A stretch of DNA of 64,000 bases from Candidatus Pantoea gossypiicola (GTDB lineage: Bacteria; Pseudomonadota; Gammaproteobacteria; Enterobacterales; Enterobacteriaceae), in assembly GCF_008632075.1 (NCBI RefSeq), contig NZ_VWVM01000007.1:1-64000 (forward strand). The letters are read 5' to 3'. The stretch's first letter is position 1, and each line of letters starts with the position of its first letter. Of this stretch, positions 32,878 through 43,188 are shown piece by piece. Position numbers and translations under genes: made by a program. Under the pieces are notes generated by a model, which was not told the DNA's origin, did no database searches, and saw only the letters and a list, made by a program, of their open reading frames with translations.

Positions 32878-33200
32878 GCCAGTGGAATCCGGTGTGCCCG
32901 CTGACGCAGATCCTGCCCGCCACCGGCGTCTGCGCGCTGGTCAAAGGTCAGCAGGTGGCTATCTTCCGCCCGCGCGACGATGAGCAGCTTTATGCCATCA
33001 GCAATATCGACCCGTTTGCCGATGCCAGCGTGCTGTCACGCGGCATTATCGCCGAACATCAGGATGCGCTGTGGGTGGCCAGCCCGCTGAAGAAACAGCA
33101 TTTTCGCCTTAGCGATGGCTACTGCATGGAGGATGAAACCCGCTCCGTGGCGGCCTGGCCGGTGCGGGTCAATGCCGGACAGGTTGAAGTCTGCCTGTAA
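32874..33200 (+). CDS. nirD: Nitrite reductase small subunit NirD
   Basis: NirD is the small partner of NirB, with a Rieske-like fold. The 108-residue protein has the usual length; like other enterobacterial NirD it lacks the complete Cys/His cluster ligands of true Rieske proteins. It overlaps nirB (ATGA) and is followed by a terminator rather than by nirC. Confidence 0.94.
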   Translation: MSQWNPVCPLTQILPATGVCALVKGQQVAIFRPRDDEQLYAISNIDPFADASVLSRGIIAEHQDALWVASPLKKQHFRLSDGYCMEDETRSVAAWPVRVNAGQVEVCL

Positions 33201-33211
33201 CGCCTGTCAAC

Positions 33212-33229
33212 AGCCCGCCTCCGCGGGCT
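33212..33229 (+). terminator. Terminator between nirD and cysG
   Basis: AGCCCGC (33212-33218) pairs with GCGGGCT (33223-33229) around CTCC and is followed by TTTTAA. It lies 11 bases after the nirD stop, where nirC stands in E. coli, and 16 bases before cysG. Confidence 0.75.
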
Positions 33230-33244
33230 TTTTAAGGATCTCTG

Positions 33245-34609
33245 ATGGACTACTTTCCCTTGTTCTGCCGCCTGCAGGGCCGTCGCTGCCTGCTGGTCGG
33301 CGCGGGTGATGTGGCGGAGCGAAAAGCGCGTCTGCTGCTGGAGGCTGGTGCCGATCTTTGGGTCGGTGCCCCTGATTTCTCCCCTGCCTTCCTGCAATGG
33401 GCACAGCAGAAAGCCGTCACCCTGCTGCCAGGGCATTTCGATCCAGCGTGGCTGACCGGCTGCTGGCTGGTGGTCGCCGCGACAAGCGATGACGTGGTCA
33501 ATCAGCAGGTGGCAGAGGCAGCTGAAAAGCAGCAGATCTTCTGCAATCTGGTAGATGCACCACAGCAGGCCAGCGCCATTATGCCGTCGATCATCGACCG
33601 CTCGCCGCTGATGGTCGCCGTCTCTTCCGGGGGACGCGCGCCGGTGCTGGCGCGGCTGCTGAGGGAGAAACTGGAGGCGATGCTGCCGCAACATCTGGGC
33701 CAGCTGGCACAGCGGGCGGGAACCCTGCGCGATCGGGTGAAAAAGCAGTTCGGCTCACTCAATGCCCGACGCCATTTCTGGGAGCGCTTCTTTCACAGCG
33801 AGCGGCTGGCCCAGACACTGGCTAACGGCGACAGTGAACGCGCGGATCAGATTACCGACGCGCTTTTTAGCGCAGATATCGCCAGTCAGGGTGAAGTGGC
33901 GCTGGTCGGTGCCGGTCCGGGCGATGCCGGATTGCTCACACTCAAAGGCCTGCAGCTGATGCAGCAGGCGGACGTCATCGTCTATGACCGGCTGGTTTCC
34001 GATGAGATCCTGAATCTGGTGCGCCGCGATGCCGAACGCATTTTTGTCGGGAAACGCGCCGGATATCACTGCGTACCGCAGGATGCGATCAACCAGCTGC
34101 TCTGCGAACAGGCGCTGCGCGGCAAACGTGTGGTGCGCCTGAAAGGCGGCGATCCCTTTATCTTTGGTCGCGGCGGTGAAGAGCTGGAAGCGCTGGCACA
34201 GCTGAAGATTCCGTTTAGCGTGGTGCCGGGCATCACCGCGGCATCAGGCTGTGCGGCCTACAGTGGCATTCCCCTGACCCATCGCGATCATGCGCAGAGC
34301 GTCAGGCTGGTTACCGGCCATCTGCAGAAATCCGGTACGCTCGCCTGGCAGACGCTGGCGGCAGAGCAGCAGACACTGGTCTTTTATATGGGGCTGGCCC
34401 AGGCCGGAGAGATTCAGCAGCAGCTGATAAAAAACGGGATGCGCAGTGATATGCCTGTGGCACTGGTGGAAAACGGCACCAGCACGCGTCAGCGCGTGGT
34501 CACCGGGACGCTGAACGAGCTGGAGGCGTTAGCCGGTCAGGTGAACAGTCCCAGCCTGATGATCATCGGCAGCGTGGTGAGTCTGCGTGACAGCCTGCGC
34601 TGGTTCTGA
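33245..34609 (+). CDS. cysG: Siroheme synthase CysG (trifunctional)
   Basis: CysG makes siroheme, the cofactor of NirB and of sulfite reductase. The N-terminal half oxidises precorrin-2 with NAD and inserts iron ([19 protein letters not shown], residues about 17-35); the C-terminal half methylates uroporphyrinogen III with SAM ([15 protein letters not shown] from about residue 220; [13 protein letters not shown]). The 454-residue length is normal. It links nitrite reduction to the sulfur needs suggested by the tau genes. Ribosome site AAGGATCTCTG. Confidence 0.97.
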   Translation: MDYFPLFCRLQGRRCLLVGAGDVAERKARLLLEAGADLWVGAPDFSPAFLQWAQQKAVTLLPGHFDPAWLTGCWLVVAATSDDVVNQQVAEAAEKQQIFCNLVDAPQQASAIMPSIIDRSPLMVAVSSGGRAPVLARLLREKLEAMLPQHLGQLAQRAGTLRDRVKKQFGSLNARRHFWERFFHSERLAQTLANGDSERADQITDALFSADIASQGEVALVGAGPGDAGLLTLKGLQLMQQADVIVYDRLVSDEILNLVRRDAERIFVGKRAGYHCVPQDAINQLLCEQALRGKRVVRLKGGDPFIFGRGGEELEALAQLKIPFSVVPGITAASGCAAYSGIPLTHRDHAQSVRLVTGHLQKSGTLAWQTLAAEQQTLVFYMGLAQAGEIQQQLIKNGMRSDMPVALVENGTSTRQRVVTGTLNELEALAGQVNSPSLMIIGSVVSLRDSLRWF

Positions 34610-34625
34610 ATCGGCAAGTAAAAAA

Positions 34626-34648
34626 ACGGCGGACATGATGCCCGCCGT
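34626..34648. terminator. Bidirectional terminator between cysG and trpS
   Basis: ACGGCGG (34626-34632) pairs with CCGCCGT (34642-34648). On the minus strand seven T follow, strong for trpS; on the plus strand CCTGTTTTT follows. Confidence 0.75.
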
Positions 34649-34668
34649 CCTGTTTTTCTGCTCAGCCA

Positions 34669-35670
34669 TTACGGCATCGCGACAAAGCCTACCGCTTCGT
34701 AAACCTTCTTCAGCGTTTCCTGCGCCTGTGCGCGTGCTTTCGCCGCGCCATCACGCATCACCTGCTCCAGCAGCGCTTCATCGTTGCGGAAGCTGTAATA
34801 ACGCTCCTGCAGCTCGGAGAGCATGCCTGACACGGCATCAGCTACTGCACCTTTAAGGTGGCCATACATCTTGCCTTCGAACTCCTGCTCCAGCTCGGCG
34901 ATGGTTTTACCGGTCACGCCTGACAGAATATCCAGCAGGTTAGAGACGCCCGCCTTCTCTTTCACGTCGTAGCGCACCACTGGCGGCTCTTCAGAGTCAG
35001 TAACGGCGCGTTTAATCTTCTTCACCACCGCTTTCGGATCTTCCAGCAGGCCGATCACGTTGTTGCGGTTGTCGTCAGACTTGGACATTTTTTTGGTCGG
35101 TTCCAGCAGCGACATCACGCGCGCGCCAGACTTCGGAATGAACGGCTCCGGCACCTTGAAGATGTCGCCATAGATCGCATTGAAACGATGCGCGATATCA
35201 CGGCTCAGCTCCAGATGCTGCTTCTGATCTTCACCGACTGGCACCTGATTGGTCTGATAGAGCAGAATGTCTGCCGCCATCAGAACCGGGTAGTCGAACA
35301 GCCCGGCGTTGATGTTCTCTTCGTAACGCGCTGATTTGTCCTTGAACTGCGTCATACGGCTCAGTTCACCGAAATAGGCGTAGCAGTTCAGGATCCAGCT
35401 CAGCTGCGTGTGCTCTGGCACATGCGACTGAACAAAGATGGTGCTTTTTTGCGGGTCGATACCACAAGCCAGATAGAGTGCCAGCGTATCCAGCGTCGCT
35501 TTACGCAATGCAGCAGGATCCTGACGCACAGTGATCGCGTGCAGATCAACAATGCAGTAAATGCAGTGGAAATCATCCTGCATCTGCACCCACTGACGCA
35601 GCGCTCCCATATAGTTGCCAATGGTCAGTTCGCCGGACGGCTGTGCGCCGCTGAAAACGATGGGTTTCAT
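34669..35670 (-). CDS. trpS: Tryptophanyl-tRNA synthetase
   Basis: TrpS charges tRNA-Trp. The 333-residue class I synthetase has the HIGH-like TIGN at residues 17-20 ([12 protein letters not shown]) and the KMSKS loop near residue 195 (KKMSKSDDN). It is the last gene of the dam operon segment rpe-gph-trpS, 16 bases after gph. Confidence 0.97.
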   Translation of the reverse strand: MKPIVFSGAQPSGELTIGNYMGALRQWVQMQDDFHCIYCIVDLHAITVRQDPAALRKATLDTLALYLACGIDPQKSTIFVQSHVPEHTQLSWILNCYAYFGELSRMTQFKDKSARYEENINAGLFDYPVLMAADILLYQTNQVPVGEDQKQHLELSRDIAHRFNAIYGDIFKVPEPFIPKSGARVMSLLEPTKKMSKSDDNRNNVIGLLEDPKAVVKKIKRAVTDSEEPPVVRYDVKEKAGVSNLLDILSGVTGKTIAELEQEFEGKMYGHLKGAVADAVSGMLSELQERYYSFRNDEALLEQVMRDGAAKARAQAQETLKKVYEAVGFVAMP

Positions 35671-35686
35671 ACTTGAGTCCTGATAT

Positions 35687-36364
35687 TTACAGCCCCAGTG
35701 TGGGCAAAAGTTCGTCGAAAGAGTCGAGGGTTAAATCGGGCTGGCTGGTGGCAATCGGCTCGCCATAGTTATAGCCATAGGTCATGGCCACATTGGGCAC
35801 GCCCGCCGCCTGCGCCGCCTGGATATCATTGCGAGAGTCGCCAACAAACAGCAACTCGTTCGGCAATACGCCGAAGGTGCCCAGCACCATAAAGATCGCT
35901 GCAGGGTGCGGTTTTTTAACCGGCACATCATCACCACCGATAATCAGCGAAAACGCATCGGCAATGCCAAGCGATTCAAGCAGCGGTGCCACAAACGGCG
36001 TCGGCTTGTTGGTCACAATCGCCATCGGCAGCCCGGAAGATTTTAGGGCATCCAGCGTCTGCTTCACCTGTGGGAACAGTGTGCTGCCCGCATCCACGGT
36101 GTCGGCGTAGTGGCGGTCAAACAGCGCGCGTGCATCGCGCTGCTCTTCCGGCTGCGGCTCACGGCCCAGCGCGAAGGTCAGCGCGCGGGCCATCATGATA
36201 TCGGCACCATTGCCAATCCAGGTTGAGACACGCTCAAGGCCCGCCCGTGGCAGGCGAAGATCGTTCAGCGTGCGGTCGATCGCATCGGCAAGGCCTGGCG
36301 CGCTATCCACCAGCGTGCCATCGAGATCAAACGCCAGCGCACGAATATCAGTGAAATGAGCCAT
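35687..36364 (-). CDS. gph: Phosphoglycolate phosphatase Gph
   Basis: Gph removes phosphate from 2-phosphoglycolate, which arises in repair of 3'-phosphoglycolate DNA ends. The 225-residue HAD protein has DxD at residues 13-15 ([10 protein letters not shown]), [13 protein letters not shown] and VGDSRND. It is shorter than E. coli Gph (252), lacking an insert of about 15 residues in the cap and a short C-terminal tail. Its start overlaps the rpe stop by 17 bases. Confidence 0.95.
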   Translation of the reverse strand: MAHFTDIRALAFDLDGTLVDSAPGLADAIDRTLNDLRLPRAGLERVSTWIGNGADIMMARALTFALGREPQPEEQRDARALFDRHYADTVDAGSTLFPQVKQTLDALKSSGLPMAIVTNKPTPFVAPLLESLGIADAFSLIIGGDDVPVKKPHPAAIFMVLGTFGVLPNELLFVGDSRNDIQAAQAAGVPNVAMTYGYNYGEPIATSQPDLTLDSFDELLPTLGL

Positions 36365-37031
36365 TGGCTTTCTCCAGTTCGTTGCGCATATCGTCGATCA
36401 CTTTTTTATAGTCAGGATGTCCGAAAATGGCAGAACCCGCGACAAACATGTCGGCACCGGCAGCCGCAATCTCGCGGATATTGTCGATCTTCACGCCGCC
36501 ATCCACTTCGAGACGAATGTTATAGCCGCTCTGATCGATACGTCTGCGCGCTTCACGCAGTTTATCCAGGGTACCGGGAATAAATGACTGACCGCCAAAA
36601 CCAGGGTTTACGGACATCAGCAGAATGATATCCAGCTTATCCATGACGTAATCGAGGTAGCTCAGCGGGGTCGCCGGATTAAACACCATACCCGCTTTAC
36701 AGCCATGCTCTTTAATCAGTTGCAGGGTGCGGTCAACGTGTTCGCTGGCTTCGGGATGGAAGGTAATATAGGTGGCACCGGCTTTGGCAAACTCCGGGAT
36801 CAGCGCATCCACCGGCTTCACCATCAGGTGCACATCGATAGGCGCAGTGATGCCATAGTCGCGCAGTGCTTTCAGCACCATCGGACCCATGGTGAGATTA
36901 GGGACGTAGTGGTTGTCCATTACGTCGAAGTGAACCACGTCACCTCCGGCCGCCAGCGCTTTGGCTGTGTCTTCGCCCAGCCGGGCAAAGTCCGCCGACA
37001 GGATTGAAGGGGCCAGCAAATATTGTTTCAT
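36348..37031 (-). CDS. rpe: Ribulose-phosphate 3-epimerase
   Basis: Rpe interconverts ribulose 5-phosphate and xylulose 5-phosphate in the pentose phosphate pathway. The 227-residue TIM-barrel protein has the expected motifs: [25 protein letters not shown]-like [22 protein letters not shown] and EVDGGV. It follows dam by 67 bases and overlaps gph. Confidence 0.97.
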   Translation of the reverse strand: MKQYLLAPSILSADFARLGEDTAKALAAGGDVVHFDVMDNHYVPNLTMGPMVLKALRDYGITAPIDVHLMVKPVDALIPEFAKAGATYITFHPEASEHVDRTLQLIKEHGCKAGMVFNPATPLSYLDYVMDKLDIILLMSVNPGFGGQSFIPGTLDKLREARRRIDQSGYNIRLEVDGGVKIDNIREIAAAGADMFVAGSAIFGHPDYKKVIDDMRNELEKANGSFH

Positions 37032-37098
37032 CCGATTCTCCCACTGTTGTGCGCCAGCACTCAGGCTGGCGTAATGCGTTGGTCGCGGACGAAACAGA

Positions 37099-37914
37099 CT
37101 AGCGATAAAGTGCCAGTAGTTCGTCGACCTTGGTGCGACCGGCTATGCTCCGGCTGATAGAACGCCGGGCTTTGACCACATGTAACACTGCATCCTGATA
37201 CCATAAACGCGTCAGTGCAGTGTCGTGGTTAGAAATCAGTACCGGAATCCGGTGCTCCGACGCAGCCAGCTGTGCCGCTAACGCCGCCAGATTCTCCTGC
37301 TCACGCAGGCTGAAGCTGTTGGTGTGATAAGCCGTAAAATTGGCCGTTGCCGACAGTGGTGCATAAGGCGGATCGCAATAGACCACTGAGCCTTTACCGG
37401 CACTGGTCAGGGTAACATCGTACGATTCACAGACAAACGTCGCTTTTTGCGCTCGCTCGGCAAACCATAACAGTTCGGCTTCCGGAAAGTAGGGTTTGCG
37501 ATAGCGGCCAAACGGCACGTTGAACTCACCACGCAGGTTATAGCGGCAGAGGCCGTTGTAACAGTGACGGTTCAGATAGAGAAATAACAGCGCGCGCTGG
37601 TAGGCGTCGGTGCTGGTATTAAATTCGGTGCGCCGCTGGTAATAACAGATCTCGTTGTTACCTTCGGGCGTAAACAGCAGCTGCGCGTCACGGATGAAAT
37701 CCGCCGTGCGCGTTTTGACAGTGTTATAGAGATTAATCAGGTCACTGTTGATATCAGCCAGATGGTAGCGATCAAATTCAGTGTTCAGAAACACCGAGCC
37801 CGCGCCAACAAATGGCTCGACCAGACAGTCGCCTTGCGGCAGATGACGATGGATCTCTTCTACTAAGGGAAATTTTCCCCCTGCCCATTTCAGGAAAGCG
37901 CGATTTTTTTTCAT
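37099..37914 (-). CDS. dam: DNA adenine methyltransferase Dam
   Basis: Dam methylates adenine in GATC and directs mismatch repair, SeqA control of replication and gene regulation. The 271-residue protein has SAM motif KWAGGK at residues 9-14, [11 protein letters not shown] (about 32-42) and catalytic DPPY at 181-184. Its place in aroK-aroB-damX-dam-rpe-gph-trpS matches E. coli, so this is the chromosomal housekeeping Dam, not a phage copy. Confidence 0.97.
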   Translation of the reverse strand: MKKNRAFLKWAGGKFPLVEEIHRHLPQGDCLVEPFVGAGSVFLNTEFDRYHLADINSDLINLYNTVKTRTADFIRDAQLLFTPEGNNEICYYQRRTEFNTSTDAYQRALLFLYLNRHCYNGLCRYNLRGEFNVPFGRYRKPYFPEAELLWFAERAQKATFVCESYDVTLTSAGKGSVVYCDPPYAPLSATANFTAYHTNSFSLREQENLAALAAQLAASEHRIPVLISNHDTALTRLWYQDAVLHVVKARRSISRSIAGRTKVDELLALYR

Positions 37915-38007
37915 GCTGTCGTGGTTATTACATCTTATTGTGAGGCTGTGGCTGGACCGACAGCAGATCTGCGCTTAAAACGGGGCCAGAGCCTGGCCCC
38001 ACATCCG

Positions 38008-39027
38008 CTATTGGCTGGCTTCTTTCTTCACCTGGCTGACGGGTTTTACCCATGGGTTCTTCGCACGCACGTCTGCAGGCAGCGATGCTACAGCGCGTTT
38101 GGCATCGGCCGGTGTGGCATAGGAGCCACTCACCAGCACGTACCACGACTGACCGTTACGGGTGGTTTTGTAGACGTGATAGCCACTCAGATTCTGTTGC
38201 TTAGCCCAGGCATTCAGGCTTTCCGGCTTCGACGCACCGCTCAGCTGCAGAGTATAACTTCCACCTGGCAGTGATTTGCTGGCTGAACTGCTGCCCGCTG
38301 CCGCGGAACTCACTGGCGTACGCGCTGGCGTGGTATGCGTTTTGCTGTCACGGGTTACAGGCTTCGACGCTGTTTTATGCGATGAATCGTGCGCCGAACG
38401 AGCAGCCGTATTTGATTTGTTCGGTGTCTGACGGACTGAAGGTGCGGTGACAGGATTGGCAGCCGTTCCGGCATTGCCGCTGACCGTTGCTGGCGCCGTT
38501 GGCAGTGAACTGCCGCTCTGCGTGCCCATCGCGGCACTGTCAACCTGCTGCTGCTGATTAGTCAGCGCGCTGTTCAGATCGCCGGGCAGTGTGACACGCT
38601 GCTGATTCGCGGGCGCATCAACCGGTGCGGCCTGCGTAGGCGTTGAAGCCACAGGCGGCATTGAGATATCGCGCTGCGGATTAGAGGCAGCATCACCGCT
38701 GGTGGCGGGGGTAGTCTGCGCATCTGATGGAGGCGTCTGCCCACCGGACAGGGAAGAGGAGCCGCCCAGGTCAATATTCTTTTCGCTGCCGGAACCGCCA
38801 TTGGCGGCAGGGGTTGTGCCCGCCGTGGCCGGTTTTTTCTCATCCGGGCCATTCAGCGCCGAACCGATCCCCAGCACCAGTAACAGCAGAACCAGGATTC
38901 CGACGCCCATCATGATACGCTGGCGCGAAACCGGTGTTTTGGCCGCAGTAGAGGACTTACGAGGGCGCGAGGGACGGCGGTCGCTGGCGTCAGGCTTTAA
39001 CTCGTCTTCCGGTTTAAACTCATCCAT
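38008..39027 (-). CDS. damX: Cell-division protein DamX (SPOR domain)
   Basis: DamX is a bitopic inner-membrane protein that binds peptidoglycan at the division site. From the ATG at 39027 it has 339 residues: acidic cytoplasmic start (MDEFKPEDELKPD), one membrane segment at about 38-57, a long Ala/Ser/Thr/Pro/Gln-rich periplasmic linker, and a C-terminal SPOR domain from about residue 255 (SYTLQLSGASKPESLNAW). It is about 90 residues shorter than in E. coli, lost mainly from the cytoplasmic acidic part and the linker. Confidence 0.93.
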   Translation of the reverse strand: MDEFKPEDELKPDASDRRPSRPRKSSTAAKTPVSRQRIMMGVGILVLLLLVLGIGSALNGPDEKKPATAGTTPAANGGSGSEKNIDLGGSSSLSGGQTPPSDAQTTPATSGDAASNPQRDISMPPVASTPTQAAPVDAPANQQRVTLPGDLNSALTNQQQQVDSAAMGTQSGSSLPTAPATVSGNAGTAANPVTAPSVRQTPNKSNTAARSAHDSSHKTASKPVTRDSKTHTTPARTPVSSAAAGSSSASKSLPGGSYTLQLSGASKPESLNAWAKQQNLSGYHVYKTTRNGQSWYVLVSGSYATPADAKRAVASLPADVRAKNPWVKPVSQVKKEASQ

Positions 39028-39099
39028 TTTGGCTCCTCCGTAAAGCGGCATTCCGCACTGCGCACCCTGCGCGCCGCGTCACCACTCAACTGCTTAATC

Positions 39100-40188
39100 T
39101 CAGGGTTGCTGACAATCGTTAATTGCAGCCAGCACCATATCATGTGCCACGCCACCACGCACTTCAGAGCGGCCAATCGACAGCGGGAGTATCAGCCGCA
39201 GTTCGCCCGCCAGAACTTTTTTATCGCGCATCATGTGCGGCAGATACATCTCTGCACTCATCGCCTGCGGCCCATGCACCGGCAAACCGGCACGCTGGAA
39301 CAGGGCAATAATGCGGTCGGTCTCCTGCGGCTGGAACTGTCCCAGACGTTCAGCCGTACGTGCTGCCATCACCATGCCCGCAGCAATCGCTTCACCGTGT
39401 AGCCAGTTGCCGTAGCCCATGTGTGCTTCAATCGCATGACCAAAAGTATGGCCCAGGTTAAGCAACGCCCGCTGACCGTTTTCACGCTCATCGGCCGCCA
39501 CGACCTCAGCCTTCAGTTCACAACAGCGACGAATGCAGTACGCCAGCGCCTGTTCATCCAGCGCCAGCAGCGAATCAAGATTCTGCTCCAGCCACTGGAA
39601 AAACGCACCGTCGAGGATAATGCCGTACTTAATGACTTCCGCTAAGCCAGACGCCAGTTCACGCGCAGGCAGCGTCTTCAGACAGGCCGTATCAATCACC
39701 ACCGACGCGGGTTGATAAAATGCGCCGATCATGTTTTTGCCCAGCGGATGGTTAACGGCCGTTTTGCCGCCAACCGAAGAATCAACCTGCGACAGTAAGG
39801 TGGTCGGTACCTGAATAAAGCGTACGCCACGCTGATAACTGGCCGCAGCAAAACCGGTAAGATCGCCAATGACGCCGCCGCCTAAGGCGACAAGCGTCGT
39901 ATCACGACCGTGCGGCTTTTGCAGGAGTGCGGTAAAAACCTGATCCATCACGGCCAGCGTCTTATATTGCTCGCCGTCGGGTAAGATCACCTGATCCACT
40001 TTTACACCTGCCGCCGTCAGACATGCTGTCAGCTGGTCAAGATAGAGCGGAGCCAGCGTCTGGTTTGTCACCACCATGGCGTTTTCGCCCGCGGTCAGCG
40101 GCCAAAAAGAAGCCGGATCGTTAAACAGTCCGGCGGCAATAGTGATGGGGTAACTGCGTTCCCCCAGTGAGACGGTGATCTTCTCCAT
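39100..40188 (-). CDS. aroB: 3-dehydroquinate synthase AroB
   Basis: AroB is the second enzyme of the shikimate pathway and uses NAD+ and a divalent metal to convert DAHP to 3-dehydroquinate. The 362-residue protein has the NAD motif [11 protein letters not shown] and the metal-binding region [12 protein letters not shown]. It follows aroK by 38 bases. Confidence 0.97.
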   Translation of the reverse strand: MEKITVSLGERSYPITIAAGLFNDPASFWPLTAGENAMVVTNQTLAPLYLDQLTACLTAAGVKVDQVILPDGEQYKTLAVMDQVFTALLQKPHGRDTTLVALGGGVIGDLTGFAAASYQRGVRFIQVPTTLLSQVDSSVGGKTAVNHPLGKNMIGAFYQPASVVIDTACLKTLPARELASGLAEVIKYGIILDGAFFQWLEQNLDSLLALDEQALAYCIRRCCELKAEVVAADERENGQRALLNLGHTFGHAIEAHMGYGNWLHGEAIAAGMVMAARTAERLGQFQPQETDRIIALFQRAGLPVHGPQAMSAEMYLPHMMRDKKVLAGELRLILPLSIGRSEVRGGVAHDMVLAAINDCQQP

Positions 40189-40226
40189 GATGCCCGATAC
40201 CTGTTAAAAAGCCTTCGAACGTTGGA

Positions 40227-40748
40227 TCAACTTTTTTCCAACATGTGGATAATCTGATTCGCCACCACTTTCGCACTCTGATCATCTGTGCGAATGGTTA
40301 CATCGGCGATCTCTTCGTAGAGCGGGTTGCGTTCGCCAGCCAGCGCTTCAAGCACTTCGCGCGGCGGTGAATCCACCTGCAGCAACGGACGTTTTTTGTC
40401 ACGTTGGGTGCGCGCCAGTTGCTTTTCGATGGTGGTTTCAAGATAAACCACAACACCGCGGGCGGAGAGACGATTACGCGTTTCCCGGGATTTGACGGAA
40501 CCACCGCCTGTCGCCAGGACGATGCCTTGCTTCTCGGTCAGTTCGTTAATGATTTTTTCTTCGCGATCGCGAAAGCCAGCTTCGCCTTCGACATCAAAAA
40601 CCCAGCCCACATCCGCTCCGGTGCGTCGCTCAATTTCCTGATCGGAATCGAAGAACTCCATGTTGAGTTGCTGAGCCAACTGACGGCCAATAGTGCTTTT
40701 GCCGGCACCCATCGGCCCAACCAGAAAGATATTGCGTTTCTCTGCCAT
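40227..40748 (-). CDS. aroK: Shikimate kinase I AroK
   Basis: AroK phosphorylates shikimate at the 3-position. The 173-residue kinase has Walker [10 protein letters not shown] at residues 11-19, the shikimate-binding DSDQEIERR and GFRDREE, and the TGGGSV motif. It is the first gene of aroK-aroB-damX-dam-rpe-gph-trpS. Confidence 0.97.
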   Translation of the reverse strand: MAEKRNIFLVGPMGAGKSTIGRQLAQQLNMEFFDSDQEIERRTGADVGWVFDVEGEAGFRDREEKIINELTEKQGIVLATGGGSVKSRETRNRLSARGVVVYLETTIEKQLARTQRDKKRPLLQVDSPPREVLEALAGERNPLYEEIADVTIRTDDQSAKVVANQIIHMLEKS

Positions 40749-41110
40749 TTTGTCGGTATTACTAAGAATTCGTTAATGATACCCCGCGTTCAGCATTTGC
40801 TGGCGGGACAGGAACTGAGACCTCATGAGCGTTAGCAAGAGTCAGATGAAAAATTATCTCAACACTCAAGGCTGTTTGGCAACCGATTATATTGCCTTCA
40901 GCACATCCATTTCTGAATTGGCCTGTGTTCGCGAAACTGTAACGCGCCAGCGCTGCGTCTTTACAACGCTGCTTACAGAGGAGTTTTCTGATCTGTTTGC
41001 CGGGATTTACCCTGCATAGACGGTTACACCGTATTGAAAATCGCTAAACCTTGTAAGCTAATTCCTCTCCTGCGTCAACGCAGATGGCCTTAAGGAACGC
41101 ATTTTCCGTT
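40749..41110. promoter_or_regulatory. Intergenic region upstream of aroK
   Basis: A 362-base gap between aroK and hofQ, which are both on the minus strand. It should carry the aroK operon promoter(s), as in E. coli. A 64-codon frame on the plus strand (40825-41019) has no recognisable features and I do not call it. No terminator with a clear T run was seen after hofQ. Confidence 0.5.
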
Positions 41111-42379
41111 TTATCCCGCCGTAAGCGCTGCTTCCCTGACCAATCGCGGCGTTATGAAGATCACCAGCTCTCTTTTTTTGCGCTGTTCAGATTGCTGACG
41201 AAACAACCCGCCAATCAGCGGCACATTTCCCAGCAGCGGCACCTTATTTTCTCCATGACTGCGCTGCTGCTGAAAGATACCCCCTAACGCCAGTGTTTGC
41301 CCGTCACTGACCGTGACCTGCGTCTCAATTTCCTGTTTATCAATGGATAATATGTCGCTGTCGCCGGTTCTGATGCTGCGACCCGGCATGTTCTGACTGA
41401 GATGGATCTTCAGCTGGATGCGGCCATTCCCGGAAATCGTCGGTGTTACCTCCATGCCCAGCACCGCTTCTTTGAACTCAATACTGGTAGCTCCACTGTT
41501 TCCCGCCGACACTTCATAAGGTATCTCCGTACCCTGCTTAATCGACGCGGTCTGCTGATGTGAGGTAAAGAGGCGTGGACTGGCGATGATTTCAATCTGG
41601 TTTTCCTGCTCCAGCGCACTTAATTCCAGATCCAGAAGTTGGCCGCCGATGCGCGCCAGCGCCATACCCATGCTGATGCCGGGCGAACTGACCGCCAGCG
41701 GAATATCCAGCCGTGGATGATGCAGGATGTCAGTCACGGCGGCGTCACCGGCCTGCAATCCCCACTTCACACCCAGCTCCTGCAGATGCTCTTCGCTGAT
41801 TGTGACGATATGCGCCGATAGCTCGATCTGCTCCAGTGGCAGGTCCAGCGCCCGTATCCAGCGTTCCGTCTCTTTCAACGCTGCCGCCGTATCGCGCAGT
41901 AACAGGGCGTTGGTGCGTTTGTCGACCGTTACGCTACCGCGCTCACTCATCAGCGACTGCCGTTCACTCACCAGACTGGCATGCACCTCGCTGGCACTGG
42001 CGTAACGCAATATCACGGCGCGCTGTTGCAAAGGCTCACGCTGCAATCGGGCCTGCTGCTCAGCCTGTCGCGTCTTCTGCTGTTCCTGTTGCCAGCTTTC
42101 AGGATAGACCAGCAGGACATTATCCTGTTCTATCAGCGTCAGCTTGGCCATGCGCGCCACCAGATCCAGCGCCTGATGCCACGGCAGGTTATCAAGCCGC
42201 AGCGATAACGCCCCTTCAACTTCTGGTGCAATCATCAGGTTAATCTGCTGATAGTCAGCCAGCGCCTGCAAAATGCGCGCTACCGGCGCGTTATCAAATG
42301 TCAGGCTGAGAGGCTCGTCATCAGCGGCGTAGACCGGCAGCAGGCAGCTTATGAGCAGCAGAGTGGCTATCCTTTTCAT
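41111..42379 (-). CDS. hofQ: HofQ, PilQ-like secretin for DNA uptake
   Basis: HofQ is an outer-membrane secretin of the PilQ/ComE type, linked in E. coli to use of DNA as a nutrient. The 422-residue protein has a signal peptide (MKRIATLLLISCLLPVYA), an N-terminal STN/AMIN-like part (FDNAPVARILQALADY), N domain and the secretin core with VGGIFQQQ-like GGIFQQQ and VPLLGNVPLIGGLF. It is the last gene of hofMNOPQ and overlaps hofP by 59 bases. Confidence 0.93.
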   Translation of the reverse strand: MKRIATLLLISCLLPVYAADDEPLSLTFDNAPVARILQALADYQQINLMIAPEVEGALSLRLDNLPWHQALDLVARMAKLTLIEQDNVLLVYPESWQQEQQKTRQAEQQARLQREPLQQRAVILRYASASEVHASLVSERQSLMSERGSVTVDKRTNALLLRDTAAALKETERWIRALDLPLEQIELSAHIVTISEEHLQELGVKWGLQAGDAAVTDILHHPRLDIPLAVSSPGISMGMALARIGGQLLDLELSALEQENQIEIIASPRLFTSHQQTASIKQGTEIPYEVSAGNSGATSIEFKEAVLGMEVTPTISGNGRIQLKIHLSQNMPGRSIRTGDSDILSIDKQEIETQVTVSDGQTLALGGIFQQQRSHGENKVPLLGNVPLIGGLFRQQSEQRKKRELVIFITPRLVREAALTAG

Positions 42380-42701
42380 GCGAACGTCCTTTTAAGTAAA
42401 ACGAAGTCTGTTGTGCTGTGCAGCTATTCGGTACCGCTAAGGAGAGACTGCGGCGGGTCATATCAGCGAGTTGCCAGGGCGACAGGGGAAACGGTTTACC
42501 TGTGCGGACCGCGATGCTCTCTCCCTTCGGGTTCAGCAGCCAGGCATGAAAATGCGTCTCACGGCCAATGATCCCCTGCAGACGCCAGCCGGTAAGCGGT
42601 TCCATGAGCGCCTCACAAGCTGCATCGGCAACAGGCCGGAACGGATCACGCGCCAGCACACCGCCACAGCACAGCAGTAAAATCAGCAGGCTAAGGCGCA
42701 T
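42321..42701 (-). CDS. hofP: HofP, PilP-like protein
   Basis: A 126-residue exported or lipoprotein-like member of the hof cluster in the position of PilP. The start MRLSLLILLLCCGGVLA at 42701 gives a signal sequence, then RDPFRPV, a common PilP-like opening. Its start overlaps hofO by 11 bases and its end overlaps hofQ by 59 bases; the last 20 residues or so come only from this overlap. Function is inferred from the cluster. Confidence 0.82.
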   Translation of the reverse strand: MRLSLLILLLCCGGVLARDPFRPVADAACEALMEPLTGWRLQGIIGRETHFHAWLLNPKGESIAVRTGKPFPLSPWQLADMTRRSLSLAVPNSCTAQQTSFYLKGRSHEKDSHSAAHKLPAAGLRR

Positions 42702-43188
42702 CGTCAGGCTCCAGCCAGAGTTGAGCCACCAGATGCTGCGGCTGCGCCAGCAGCTGAAAATGCACCGGAAACGCCAGGGAAGCATCGGCAAGCTCGGCAA
42801 AAAGTGACTGAAACGCCGGCCACTGCAGATGCAGGGTCAGCGTGCGTGAAGGAGAATCCGGCTGCCACTCTTCCAGCTGATAACGTCGTGTCGCCAGCAT
42901 CGCTTCCACTGCCCGGCCCGATGCGCCCGGTGCAGGCCTGGCAATCTGCATCGACTCCAGCTGCCCTTGCAACTGCGCAATATCCGGGTTCTGACCCCAC
43001 TGCTGCTGGCGTTGCTGCAGGATACGGTTCAACTGCAACAGTTTCTGCTGTTCAGCGATCAGTGCCTGCTGCTGTGGCCGCAACCAGAAAGCCCACGAGA
43101 TCAGTAACAGGCCGGATGAGAGGGCGGCGAGCAAGACGTAACGCGGACGTGCAGCCATCTGCCACCAGCGATCCCACCACTCATTCAT
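42691..43188 (-). CDS. hofO: HofO, PilO-like protein
   Basis: A 165-residue inner-membrane protein with one membrane segment (about residues 16-34), followed by a Gln-rich coiled coil and a small periplasmic domain, the PilO layout. It overlaps hofN by 8 bases and hofP by 11. It should help to form the inner-membrane platform of the DNA-uptake or pilus apparatus. Confidence 0.87.
   Translation of the reverse strand: MNEWWDRWWQMAARPRYVLLAALSSGLLLISWAFWLRPQQQALIAEQQKLLQLNRILQQRQQQWGQNPDIAQLQGQLESMQIARPAPGASGRAVEAMLATRRYQLEEWQPDSPSRTLTLHLQWPAFQSLFAELADASLAFPVHFQLLAQPQHLVAQLWLEPDDAP

Noticed and set aside
37099-37914. Dam as part of a restriction-modification or phage defence system
   Set aside because: Its neighbours are the standard damX, rpe, gph and trpS genes, so it is the housekeeping enzyme; no restriction gene is present.
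40825-41019. 64-codon plus-strand frame upstream of aroK
   Set aside because: No recognisable features and it covers the expected aroK promoter region.
42321-42379. Overlap of hofP and hofQ as a possible frameshift
   Set aside because: Both reading frames are intact and hof/pil genes often overlap; hofQ has a clear signal peptide at its start.
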